Of a DNA stretch of 64,000 bases, positions 33,646 through 42,476 are shown piece by piece (position 1 is the stretch's first letter; every line of letters begins with the position of its first letter). A model generated the notes under the pieces. The model saw nothing but the letters and a program-made list of their open reading frames with translations, ran no database searches and had not been told where the DNA came from. Source of the DNA: an uncultured Clostridia bacterium. Its GTDB lineage: Bacteria; Bacillota; Clostridia; TANB77; CAG-508. The DNA lies in NCBI GenBank assembly GCA_928721565.1, contig OV788638.1:744001-808000 (forward strand), read 5' to 3'. The position numbers were made by a program, and so were the translations under genes.

Positions 33646-34984
33646 ATATGTCATATATAAATAGTTCTTGTTTGAAATATTTTTCATTTTTACTTGTTTT
33701 TAATTCTAAATTCTTACTTTTTTTAATATATTTTCCAACTTGCCATAATCCAATGCCAGAAGGATTCGTTTTACTAGATATACCTTTTTCAAAAATTTTT
33801 TTCAAGTCTACATCTTTGTTTGAATAAGTATTTTCTATAGTTATAAGTGCTCTACAATTATGTTCTTCACGAATAAAAGAAAGTTTAATTATTTTTTCTG
33901 AACATTTTTCAGCGGATTCTATTGCATTATCTATTAATACACCGAGAATTCTAGAAAATATATAAATATTAATTTCTAATTCATTTATGTTTAAGAAAAC
34001 GCTGATATCAAAATTTATACCTGCTTTTGTAGCTTTGAAGTATTCATTATTAAGTAAACTATAAATACCAGGGTTATTTATAATGTTTGGGTTTAATAAT
34101 GCTAGATTATCTGTTATTTTACAATCTTTTTTTACTTCTTTAAAATATGTTTTTAGACCAGACATGTCATTATCTTCTATATATCCATTTATAGTTGATA
34201 TTATAGCATCAAAATCATGTTTGAAACCATTGACTTTGTTGTATAATATTTTTAAAGATTTATTATATTCTTCTGCACACTCTAAATCACGTCTTGTTGA
34301 GGACAGTTCTAGCATACGAATAAAACTATAAATGCTCAAAATCAAAAAAGCTACCAATAAAATGAAGTTTGAAATAGTTATAATTATTGGCACTGTTTCA
34401 ATGTAATAAGCGGTTATCACTAGCTGAATAAATAAAGTCAAAAAACCTAAGATAAGATTTAGAGCTAGTATTGAAATAGTCTTTTTATCTAGTAAATCCA
34501 ATAAATCTAAATTAAGTCTAAGTGTTCTAAATTTATTTAAAAATATAATTATGTAGGAGAAAGAAACGTATAAAAGTATTAGATAAGTTATTCTATACTT
34601 AGGAGTGTTCATAAATTTTTCTGGTGTTAAATTGAAAAATGTTAAATATGGATTTTGAATAAGAATATTCAATAGTCCAAATACGAAAATAGTAATCATT
34701 AGTGAAGTGAAACTTTTTAATATATTAAGTTTAAATATTAATGTAATTAAAATTATTATACATGTATAGTTTATAATTACATTAAATGGAGATGTAATGT
34801 ATTTTGAAGTTACTTCACTTATTGCTAATATAGATATGATATATATTAATTTTTGTTTTTTATTAGACTTTACATCAAAAATTAACAAAAGCATAGTAAG
34901 AAATAGATAATTTTCAATAATCGTAGCAACAAAATATACTAAATTTATTAAATTAAAATTATTTACAAATTGCATCATAATCAA
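33644..34984 (-). CDS. agrC: AgrC-like sensor histidine kinase
   Basis: 446 residues. The N-terminal half (1-225) holds six or seven helices that would form the peptide sensor. The kinase part has the HPK10-type phospho-acceptor His256 in NGFKHDFDAI, the N box GVLIDNAIESAEK near 340 and the ATP-lid motif SGIGLWQVGKYI near the end. AgrC detects the cyclic peptide at the cell surface and passes phosphate to AgrA. It overlaps the end of agrA by about 26 bases and so lies second in an agrA-agrC operon. The first codons offer several Met; the exact start is uncertain by a few residues. Confidence 0.92.
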   Translation of the reverse strand: MIMMQFVNNFNLINLVYFVATIIENYLFLTMLLLIFDVKSNKKQKLIYIISILAISEVTSKYITSPFNVIINYTCIIILITLIFKLNILKSFTSLMITIFVFGLLNILIQNPYLTFFNLTPEKFMNTPKYRITYLILLYVSFSYIIIFLNKFRTLRLNLDLLDLLDKKTISILALNLILGFLTLFIQLVITAYYIETVPIIITISNFILLVAFLILSIYSFIRMLELSSTRRDLECAEEYNKSLKILYNKVNGFKHDFDAIISTINGYIEDNDMSGLKTYFKEVKKDCKITDNLALLNPNIINNPGIYSLLNNEYFKATKAGINFDISVFLNINELEINIYIFSRILGVLIDNAIESAEKCSEKIIKLSFIREEHNCRALITIENTYSNKDVDLKKIFEKGISSKTNPSGIGLWQVGKYIKKSKNLELKTSKNEKYFKQELFIYDI

Positions 34985-35678
34985 TCATCTCCATAAAAGA
35001 ATTTTTATATTTAGGCCCAATATAACAAATTTCATTATTTATAAAAACGATAGAATTATCAGATAATGATATATTACAGATGTTATTGATATTTGCTATA
35101 AAAGACTTATGACATCTTACAAAATTTGGTGGTAAACTATGTTCTATTTTTGTAAAAGAATTATAGGTACTAAAAGTACCATGAAGAGTATGATAAATAA
35201 GTTTTACACCGTTTTTCTCAATAAATTGAATATCATTTAAATCAACAAAAGTTCCTTTATGATCTATTTTTAAGAACTTTCTATAATTGCCAGAAATATC
35301 TTCAAAAAGCCTGTTTAATGTAGTTGAAAGAGTTTCAACATTTATAGCATTCTTAAACAGATATGCAAAAGTTTTATAATCATAAGCCTTCATCAAATAT
35401 TCAAAGTGGCTAGTAATAAAAATAATGTAGCAATCTTTATTAATTTTTCTAATTTCATTTGCAATGTCTAATCCATTAAGTTGTGAATTTTTGAATTCTA
35501 TATCAAGGACTACAACATTAACCAAATTGTTAGACATATAAGATAAAATTTCTTTGTAGTTTGTTGTTTTTAGAACTATTTGTGCTTCAAAATCATTTTT
35601 GATAAATGTTTTTTCAAATAATAAAGATAGCCTGTTAAGCATATTAATTTCATCATCACAAAGAACAAAATTCAACAT
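34959..35678 (-). CDS. agrA: AgrA-like LytTR response regulator
   Basis: 239 residues. The receiver domain begins LNFVLCDDEINMLNRLS with the acidic pair, and has the phospho-acceptor Asp in VVVLDIEFKNSQLNG. The output domain is LytTR (about 140-239), with FLKIDHKGTFVDLNDIQFIE, PPNFVRCHKSFIANINN and NEICYIGPKYKNSF. LytTR domains bind paired direct repeats upstream of target promoters. I start at the ATG at 35678, because GGAGG lies just before it and inside the longer reading (35690). The partner kinase gene overlaps its end. Confidence 0.93.
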   Translation of the reverse strand: MLNFVLCDDEINMLNRLSLLFEKTFIKNDFEAQIVLKTTNYKEILSYMSNNLVNVVVLDIEFKNSQLNGLDIANEIRKINKDCYIIFITSHFEYLMKAYDYKTFAYLFKNAINVETLSTTLNRLFEDISGNYRKFLKIDHKGTFVDLNDIQFIEKNGVKLIYHTLHGTFSTYNSFTKIEHSLPPNFVRCHKSFIANINNICNISLSDNSIVFINNEICYIGPKYKNSFMEMIDYDAICK

Positions 35679-35915
35679 ATAATCCTCCATAACATTAAAA
35701 ATTTACAAATTTTGCTAAAAAAATATAGGAATAATATAAAACAAAATTTGAATATTGTCAATAGGCTACTTGAATAATGAATATGCATAAAACTTAGTAT
35801 ATAAATGAAAAATGAAATAAATAAGCACAAAAAGGCTGTAAAATAATGTAAGAATACAATAAGTAATAAAAAAAGATTTTGAGCATAAAATGAAATAAAA
35901 AAGTGGAGGAGAATT

Positions 35916-36716
35916 ATGAGAGAAAAATATAAAGCTATAATAATGTGTATATCAATTATTGTGGTATGCATTATAAGTATAATTGCAACAAACAATAATC
36001 AAGTTTTAGTAACATCTGCCAGTAATTCAGAATCAAAAACAATTGGATGGGGAATAAAAAGAGCCAATAATAATCAACAACCAGATGTAGGGGCTGCAAA
36101 TCGACAAATGTTAGAAGAAAATGGAGGCATTTGTTTAGGAAAAGATACTAAAAAAGTAATATACTTAACATTTGATGAAGGATATGAGGCCGGATATACA
36201 GAAAAAATATTGAATACATTAAAAGAAAATGATATAAAGGCAACTTTTTTTATAACATCACATTATTTAAATACAGCATCTGATCTAGTAAAAAGAATGA
36301 TTGATGAAGGAAACATTATTGGGAATCATACTGTAAACCATAAAAGCCTACCAAATATTTCTGATAATGAAATTGAAAATGAAATAATGAAATTACATCA
36401 AGCTGTATATGAAAAATTCAACTATGAGATGACATTTATGAGACCACCTAAAGGAGAATTTAATGAAAGAACATTAAAAAAGACAGAACAACTTGGTTAT
36501 AAGACAGTAATGTGGAGTTTTGCGTATTTTGACTGGGATGAGAAAAAACAACCATCTATAGAAGAAAGTAAGAAAATAATAATAGATAATTTTCACTGTG
36601 GAGAAGTTATGTTATTACATCCAAATTCAAAAACTAATTCGGAAGTATTAGATAGCATTATAAAAGAAGCTAAAGAACAAGGATATGAATTTAAACTATT
36701 AGATAGTTTTGAATAA
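35916..36716 (+). CDS. pdaA: Delta-lactam-biosynthetic de-N-acetylase (PdaA family)
   Basis: 266 residues. An N-terminal membrane or signal helix (AIIMCISIIVVCIISIIAT) is followed by the PdaA-type N-terminal marker GWGIKRANNNQQPD and a CE4 deacetylase domain: YLTFDEGYEAGYTEKIL, GNHTVNHKSLPNI with the two metal His, FMRPPKGEFNERTL and MWSFAYFDWD. In Bacillus PdaA removes acetyl from N-acetylmuramic acid so that muramic delta-lactam can form in the spore cortex, which is needed for germination. The gene sits next to yqfC and yqfD, other sporulation genes. It is divergent from agrA. Confidence 0.93.
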   Translation: MREKYKAIIMCISIIVVCIISIIATNNNQVLVTSASNSESKTIGWGIKRANNNQQPDVGAANRQMLEENGGICLGKDTKKVIYLTFDEGYEAGYTEKILNTLKENDIKATFFITSHYLNTASDLVKRMIDEGNIIGNHTVNHKSLPNISDNEIENEIMKLHQAVYEKFNYEMTFMRPPKGEFNERTLKKTEQLGYKTVMWSFAYFDWDEKKQPSIEESKKIIIDNFHCGEVMLLHPNSKTNSEVLDSIIKEAKEQGYEFKLLDSFE

Positions 36717-36734
36717 ACATAGAAGGGGAAATGT

Positions 36735-37007
36735 ATGAGAAAAAGAAGAATAGATAAAATTTTAGAAATTCCAGAAGAAGTTTATACAAATAAACCTAAA
36801 ATTATAATTACTGGGTTTGATGAAATAATATTAGAAAATTATAAAGGCATACTCGAATATGAAGAGTTTTTCACTAGTATAAGTACATATATAGGGGTAG
36901 TAAATATAAATGGATATAATATGAATTTAGAGAAAATGACTAATGATGATATAAAAATAACAGGGAAAATTGAAAGTGTGGAACTAGAGCGAACAGAGGA
37001 GGAATAA
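36735..37007 (+). CDS. yqfC: Sporulation protein YqfC
   Basis: A 90-residue small protein of the YqfC/YabP fold, made in the mother cell during sporulation in Bacillus under sigma-E. Visible segments are KILEIPEEVYTNKPKIIITG, ILENYKGILEYEEFFTSIST and the tail MTNDDIKITGKIESVELE. It is immediately followed by yqfD with no gap, as in other spore formers. The exact role is unknown; in Bacillus mutants have defects in spore formation or none seen. An AGAAGGGGAA site precedes the ATG. Confidence 0.93.
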   Translation: MRKRRIDKILEIPEEVYTNKPKIIITGFDEIILENYKGILEYEEFFTSISTYIGVVNINGYNMNLEKMTNDDIKITGKIESVELERTEEE

Positions 37008-38120
37008 ATGTTAATAAAGATTTTATTTAATTACTTGCTTGGATATGTTCGAATAAGTGTAGAAGGATATTATATAGAAAGATTTATAAATATATGTACA
37101 ACTAATAAAATATTAATATGGAATTTAAAGAGAGAAAAAGGAATAAAATTGCATTTAAATATAGGAATTCAGGATTTCTATAAGGCCATTAACATATGTA
37201 AAAAATTAAAATGTAAAGTTAAAATAGAAAAAAAGCGAGGAATACCATTTGTAATAAATAGATACAGAAAAAGGAAAATATTTATAATAGCCTTAATTAT
37301 TATTTTTTCTATAATATATGTTAGTTCAAAATATGTCTGGAATATAGAAGTGCAAGTGGAAGAAAATAAAAAAATAGAGAATATAGTTGAAGATATACAA
37401 GAAGCAGGATTGAAAACTGGAATGAAAAAAAATCAAATTAACACAGAAGAAATAATCAATAAAATACGATTAAAAAGAAATGACATTTCATGGATTGGTA
37501 TAAACTTAAAGGGCACAAATGCAATAATAAAAGTAGTAAAAGCAAAAGAAGCGCCAGACTTAATAGATGAAAAAGAATATTCTAATATAATTGCAAAAAA
37601 ATCAGGAACGATATCTCAAATTATAGCACAAAATGGAACTGCTTTGGTAAAAGTAGGAGATCAGGTGCAAGAAGGTCAGATATTAATTCAAGGAACTATG
37701 GAAGGGAAATATACCGGATCAAGATATGTACATAGTTTAGGTGAAGTAAAAGCTATAGTTGAATATACTAAAACAGAAAAAATTTCACTAAAAGAGGAAC
37801 AAAAAGTAAAAACAGGAAAAAAAGAAACGAAATATGGAATAAAATTTAATAATTTTCAAATAAATTTTTATAAAACCCTTTCAAAATTTAAAATTTATGA
37901 TACAATAGAAGAAGAAAAAAAGTTAAGGATATTTTCAAATTTATATTTACCAATTTCAGTAAAAAAAGTAACAAATGAAGAAGTAGAAGAAAATTCCAAA
38001 GAATATTCAATAGAGGAAGCTGTAGAAAAAGGTACAGAACAATTAGAAAAACAGATTGAAGAAGAAATAGAAGAGAAAAAAAGTATACTTCGGAAAAAAA
38101 GCAGATGTGATAGAAAATAG
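37008..38120 (+). CDS. yqfD: Sporulation protein YqfD, frameshifted near the C-terminus
   Basis: 370 residues as read, ending early. The family layout is clear: N-terminal region (YLLGYVRISVEGYYIERFIN), a helix at about 85-108 (KRKIFIIALIIIFSIIYVSS), and an extracytoplasmic part with WIGINLKGTNAIIKVVKAKE and VGDQVQEGQILIQGTMEG. After the 7-A run at 38076-38082 the reading leaves the family frame. Dropping one A restores VYFGKKADVIENREDVEVSV and a C-terminal ENIGMQ up to TAA 38218-38220, the normal YqfD end. So this is either a real frameshift mutation, slippage, or an assembly error. YqfD is expressed under sigma-E and is needed for sporulation in Bacillus. Confidence 0.88.
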   Translation: MLIKILFNYLLGYVRISVEGYYIERFINICTTNKILIWNLKREKGIKLHLNIGIQDFYKAINICKKLKCKVKIEKKRGIPFVINRYRKRKIFIIALIIIFSIIYVSSKYVWNIEVQVEENKKIENIVEDIQEAGLKTGMKKNQINTEEIINKIRLKRNDISWIGINLKGTNAIIKVVKAKEAPDLIDEKEYSNIIAKKSGTISQIIAQNGTALVKVGDQVQEGQILIQGTMEGKYTGSRYVHSLGEVKAIVEYTKTEKISLKEEQKVKTGKKETKYGIKFNNFQINFYKTLSKFKIYDTIEEEKKLRIFSNLYLPISVKKVTNEEVEENSKEYSIEEAVEKGTEQLEKQIEEEIEEKKSILRKKSRCDRK

Positions 38121-38258
38121 AGAAGATGTAGAAGTTAGTGTAACATATGAAGTGGTTGAAAATATAGGAATGCAGGAGAAAATAGATAAAATACAAAAAC
38201 AGACAGAAGAAGTACAGTAAGATACCTGCCTACCAAGAACTTGGAAAGGATGGAAAAA

Positions 38259-39452
38259 ATGGAAGAGAGAAGTCTAAGATTAGTAGGAACAGATAAAACT
38301 TTTTTTAATAAATTAACAAATACATTAACGAAATTATTAATACCAACTCAAATTGGAATTAATGGAATGCGTATAAGTATGAAAAGGAATGCAGTAATTA
38401 AAGCATATCAATCAGCAGATGAAGATGAGAAAAAATATGAAGATGCATATACTGCATATTTAGAAGCATTAGACAAATATGTATTAGATACAATATATAA
38501 GAAAGTAAAAAATCAAACAGCATCAGAATTAGAAAGTGCTGCATTGTCACAATATTATGGAATAGTTCAACTTAAAGAAAGTGAATATGTAGAATACAAA
38601 TACAGAAAACAAAAATACTTATTAGAATTAGACAAAGAAACAGTAATGAATTCAGGAAAACAAAAAGTTATAGATAAATATAAATTGTTTTATATTTCAA
38701 AACAAGATTCACTATATAAAGGAATATTAAAAAATTATTCTGTAAAATTAGCAGATACGACAAATGTATATGATGTAGCAAAAGAATGGATATATGTAAA
38801 AATATTTGATACACTAGAAGACTATATAAAAAATATTTTACCATTAAAAATTAATGATCCTAAACTAGAGAAAGTGGTAAAAGAATATGAAAAATATGAA
38901 AAATTTACAGTAGGAAAGTTAGATGCTAGAGATCATATTGAAAAAAATATGATATTATTAGGAATAAGTAGAACTTTATTTACACATAGTTTACCATTGG
39001 TAGTTGCTGAACAATGCTATATGAAATTATTAAAAGATGCTAGATGTTTAGTACAAGATACTAAAATTGCTGCTAAAAGAGAAAAAGCATATTCAATGTT
39101 ATTGACATTAATAGAAGATTACAACATCAGATTATTGGCAACAAAAGTTTATTGGGATAATTCAAAAGAAAGAGAACAATTTAAACGTTTCCATGGAAAG
39201 TATAAAGATATAGAAAAATTAAAAGATATAGATTTTATAGAATATGTTAAACAAAAGGAAATATTATTTATAAAAGAAGACATTCAAAAGATGAAAGGTG
39301 AGAAAACAGATTATAGTAGACTAATAAAATACTATAAGAGAAAATTAGTAGATTATGGAGTAATGAAAGAAATAAGAGATTATACAACTAAAGATGGAAA
39401 ATATTTAAAAAGCAAAGTTAGTACAATAATGAATGAATATGTAAGTGCATAA
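38259..39452 (+). CDS. Hypothetical helical protein in the yqfD-ybeY interval
   Basis: About 397 residues that I do not recognise. Almost entirely helical and rich in Lys, Glu and Tyr: LTKLLIPTQIGINGMRISMK near the start, ALDKYVLDTIYKKVKNQTAS, DTLEDYIKNILPLKINDPKL and DIDFIEYVKQKEILFIKEDI. There is no clear signal peptide or helix. In Bacillus and many clostridia phoH occupies the place between yqfD and ybeY; here it is replaced by this gene. I prefer ATG 38259 with AAGGATGG upstream. The context suggests co-expression with yqfCD or ybeY. Confidence 0.7.
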   Translation: MEERSLRLVGTDKTFFNKLTNTLTKLLIPTQIGINGMRISMKRNAVIKAYQSADEDEKKYEDAYTAYLEALDKYVLDTIYKKVKNQTASELESAALSQYYGIVQLKESEYVEYKYRKQKYLLELDKETVMNSGKQKVIDKYKLFYISKQDSLYKGILKNYSVKLADTTNVYDVAKEWIYVKIFDTLEDYIKNILPLKINDPKLEKVVKEYEKYEKFTVGKLDARDHIEKNMILLGISRTLFTHSLPLVVAEQCYMKLLKDARCLVQDTKIAAKREKAYSMLLTLIEDYNIRLLATKVYWDNSKEREQFKRFHGKYKDIEKLKDIDFIEYVKQKEILFIKEDIQKMKGEKTDYSRLIKYYKRKLVDYGVMKEIRDYTTKDGKYLKSKVSTIMNEYVSA

Positions 39453-39482
39453 AAGAATGATTATTGTAAATGAGAGGGAGAA

Positions 39483-39971
39483 ATGTATCAATTAGAATAT
39501 TTAGAATTAGAAGAAAATAAAGAATATGAAAAAACAATAAAAAAAGTAATAGAGCAATGTTTTAAAGAAGAAAATATGGAAGATTCAAAGTTATATATAA
39601 GTATAACATTAACAACTCCTGAACATATTCATGAAATAAATAAACAGTATAGAAATGTAGATAGGGCAACAGATGTCCTATCATTTCCTATATTTGAGAA
39701 AGAAGAAATTGATGAAAAAATAAGAAATCATGATTTTGAGCATGAAGATGTATTAGGTGATATAGTCATCTCAATAGAAAAAGTAGAAGAACAAGCAAAA
39801 GAATATGGACATAGTTTTGAAAGAGAATTTGCGTATATGTTAGTACATGGATTTTATCATTTAATGGGATATGATCACATACAAGAAGAGGATAAAGTAA
39901 TAATGAGAGTAAAAGAAGAAAAAGTCCTAAAAAAATTAGGAATAAGAAGGGATGAAATGAATGAAAAATAA
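39483..39971 (+). CDS. ybeY: Endoribonuclease YbeY
   Basis: 162 residues. A zinc-dependent RNase that matures 16S rRNA 3' ends and takes part in ribosome quality control. The signature is complete: HGFYHLMGYDH with three metal-binding His, preceded by RNVDRATDVLSFPIF and EDVLGDIVISIEKVEEQA. Length is normal. It overlaps the next gene by 11 bases, so the two are translated together. The ribosome site is GAGAGGGAGAA. Confidence 0.96.
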   Translation: MYQLEYLELEENKEYEKTIKKVIEQCFKEENMEDSKLYISITLTTPEHIHEINKQYRNVDRATDVLSFPIFEKEEIDEKIRNHDFEHEDVLGDIVISIEKVEEQAKEYGHSFEREFAYMLVHGFYHLMGYDHIQEEDKVIMRVKEEKVLKKLGIRRDEMNEK

Positions 39972-41007
39972 GAAATCTACAATTTTATTAATTATCATAG
40001 CGATATTAGTAATAATAGCAGGAGGACTTCTTATATATAAATTAGTAAAAAGAGAAAAAACAGTACAAACCGTAGAAAATTCTTCTGAAAGTGAAAAGAA
40101 TAATGCTTTGGTTGTAAAACCAGGACAAGTTAAAATATTTAATGGTGATGATAGGCCAATAGCAGTAATGATAGATAACCATTCAGGTGCATGGCCACAA
40201 GCTAATTTAAATAAGGCATATATGGTTTATGAGATAGTTGTAGAAGGTGGAGAAACTAGATTGATGGCAGTATTTAAAGGGCAAAATCTTGAAAAGATAG
40301 GACCAGTAAGAAGTTCTAGACATTATTTTTTAGATTATGCTTTAGAGAATGATGCTATATATGTACACCATGGTTGGAGTCCACAGGCTCAAAATGATAT
40401 AACTGAGTTAGGAGTAAACAATATAAATGGAATACAAGAAAGCTCTTCAAATTTTTGGAGAGTTAAAGATAAATCAGCGCCACACAACTTATTTACTTCA
40501 ACTGAAAATATTTTGAAAATAGCTGAAAGAAAAGGCTATTCTAAGACTTCAAATAAAAAGAGCGTGTTGAATTATACTACAAATGAAGTAAATTTAACAA
40601 CAGATGCAATTGAAGCTAAAAACATAACAATACCACATTCTCAGCTTCAAACAGTAAGATATGAATATGACGAACAAAGCAAAACATATAAGAGATATGC
40701 AAGAAATCAACTTCAAACAGATTATATTACAGGAGAACCTGTGACTACTAAAAATATAATAATAACTATGTGTGAAAATTATACTTTAACTGATAGTGAA
40801 AATAAAGGTAGACAGGGGTTAAAAAATATAGGAACATTTAATGGATACTATATAACTAATGGAAAGGCAGAAAAAATACAATGTGTTAAATCTGCTAGAG
40901 ACGCACAAACAATATATAAAGATTTAAATGGTAAAGAAATAGATGTTAATGATGGAAATACTTTTGTTAATATTTGCCCAATAGATGCAAATGTAACAAT
41001 TGAATAA
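39961..41007 (+). CDS. DUF3048 (YerB-like) membrane-anchored protein
   Basis: 348 residues. An N-terminal signal anchor (KSTILLIIIAILVIIAGGLL) puts the rest outside the cell. The DUF3048 fold shows in RPIAVMIDNHSGAWPQANLN, VYEIVVEGGETRLMAVFKG, KIGPVRSSRHYFLDYALEND and YVHHGWSPQAQNDI. The C-terminal portion resembles the paired DUF3048_C region, ending in GNTFVNICPIDANVTIE. Its role is unknown; in Bacillus the relative is the lipoprotein YerB. No lipobox Cys is seen here, so it is anchored by the helix. It overlaps ybeY, which is an unusual partner. Confidence 0.88.
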   Translation: MKNKKSTILLIIIAILVIIAGGLLIYKLVKREKTVQTVENSSESEKNNALVVKPGQVKIFNGDDRPIAVMIDNHSGAWPQANLNKAYMVYEIVVEGGETRLMAVFKGQNLEKIGPVRSSRHYFLDYALENDAIYVHHGWSPQAQNDITELGVNNINGIQESSSNFWRVKDKSAPHNLFTSTENILKIAERKGYSKTSNKKSVLNYTTNEVNLTTDAIEAKNITIPHSQLQTVRYEYDEQSKTYKRYARNQLQTDYITGEPVTTKNIIITMCENYTLTDSENKGRQGLKNIGTFNGYYITNGKAEKIQCVKSARDAQTIYKDLNGKEIDVNDGNTFVNICPIDANVTIE

Positions 41008-41083
41008 ATAAGATATGGCATTAAATTCACACCTCATCTCTAAATAACATAAAATATAGCAAAAAGAAAAAAGAGGTGAAAAA

Positions 41084-42334
41084 ATGTCAAAATTTATAAT
41101 CCAAGGTGGAAAAAAATTAGAGGGAGAGGTTCGAATATCTGGATCAAAAAATGCAGCATTACCAATAATTGCAGCAACAGTATTGATTAAAGGAAAAACG
41201 ATTTTATATAATGTCCCTAATATTCAGGATGTGCAAACAATGTTTGAGATTATAAGAGATATTGGTGGAAAAGTAACTAAAAAAAATAACAAAATAATTA
41301 TAGATACAAGTAAAATTCATACATATGAAATTCCTGAAAGTTTAATGCGTAAAATGAGATCATCAGTAATATTGGCTGGAGCGATAATAGGAAAATATAA
41401 TAAAGCTAATTTTTCGTATCCAGGAGGATGTGAAATTGGTTCAAGACCAATAGATTTACATTTAAAGGGATTTGAAAAATTAGGTATAAATATAAAAGAA
41501 GAATATGGAGAAATAATTTGTAATGCAGAAAAAATAATAGGAACGCAAATACATTTAGATTTCCCAAGTGTAGGAGCAACAGAAAATATTATATTAGCAG
41601 CATGCTTAGCAGAAGGGACAACAATACTAACAAATGCTGCAAAGGAACCAGAAATAGAAGACTTAGTAAAATTTTTGAACAAGGCAGGAGCCAAAATATC
41701 AGGATCAGGGACAGATAAAATAGAAATTTTAGGAGTAAGAAGATTATCAGAAATAAGTTATAATATTATGCCAGACAGGATAGAGGCAGGAACATATTTA
41801 GTTGCAGGAGCTATAACAGGTGGAAAAGTGAAAATAACAAATGCAAACCCTGCACACATAGAACCAATTTTAGATAAATTAGAAGAGGCAAATTGTATAT
41901 TAGAGATTGGTAAAAATTATGTACAAATAAAAGCACCAAAGAGAATAAAAGCAGTGGATATAAAGACAATGCCATATCCTGGCTTTCCAACAGATATGCA
42001 ATCAATATTTGGAGCATTGCTTTCAACAGCTAAAGGAACGTCTATAATAACAGAGAATATTTTTGAAAATAGATATAAATATATTCAAGAATTAAATAGA
42101 ATGGGAGCAAAAATAAATGTTGAAGGAAGGACAGCTGTTATAAAAGGAACTAGGAAAATTCAGGGAGCAAATGTAGTTGCATCTGATTTAAGAGGAGGAG
42201 CAGCACTTATAATAGAGGCTCTTACTGCTAAAGGTATTACACAAATAGATAATATACACTATATATTAAGAGGATATGAAAATATAGAAGAAAAATTAAA
42301 GAAACTAGGAACAAAGATTTTTTGTGAAGAATAA
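41084..42334 (+). CDS. murA: UDP-N-acetylglucosamine 1-carboxyvinyltransferase
   Basis: 416 residues. It adds enolpyruvate to UDP-GlcNAc, the first committed step of peptidoglycan synthesis. Two alpha/beta domains of the EPSP synthase fold are evident. GSKNAALPIIAA is at the N-terminus. The catalytic, fosfomycin-binding Cys116 is in YPGGCEIGSRPIDLHLKG. Further motifs are PSVGATENIILAACLAEGTT, PGFPTDMQ and SDLRGGAALIIEAL. It leads the division cluster and is cut off by a terminator before ftsQ, so it may be transcribed separately. Confidence 0.97.
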   Translation: MSKFIIQGGKKLEGEVRISGSKNAALPIIAATVLIKGKTILYNVPNIQDVQTMFEIIRDIGGKVTKKNNKIIIDTSKIHTYEIPESLMRKMRSSVILAGAIIGKYNKANFSYPGGCEIGSRPIDLHLKGFEKLGINIKEEYGEIICNAEKIIGTQIHLDFPSVGATENIILAACLAEGTTILTNAAKEPEIEDLVKFLNKAGAKISGSGTDKIEILGVRRLSEISYNIMPDRIEAGTYLVAGAITGGKVKITNANPAHIEPILDKLEEANCILEIGKNYVQIKAPKRIKAVDIKTMPYPGFPTDMQSIFGALLSTAKGTSIITENIFENRYKYIQELNRMGAKINVEGRTAVIKGTRKIQGANVVASDLRGGAALIIEALTAKGITQIDNIHYILRGYENIEEKLKKLGTKIFCEE

Positions 42335-42336
42335 GT

Positions 42337-42363
42337 AGGGCACTTTAGAAGTGCTCTTTTTTA
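42337..42363 (+). terminator. murA terminator
   Basis: GGGCACTT and AAGTGCTC pair around a 3-base loop, followed by TTTTTT. Confidence 0.75.
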
Positions 42364-42476
42364 TTATTAGTCTTTTTGTTAAAAAATTTTAAAAAACTAT
42401 GGTCAAAAACATATAAAAGTGGTAAAATAAAAAGGCAAAAATTAACTATAAAAATACAAAGGAAGTGATAATATAT

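Noticed and set aside
35672..35995. A 107-codon hydrophobic frame upstream of agrA on the minus strand
   Set aside because: It covers the agrA-pdaA intergenic region and the reverse of the pdaA signal helix, with no ribosome site; AT-rich reverse strands give Phe/Leu/Ile-rich frames.
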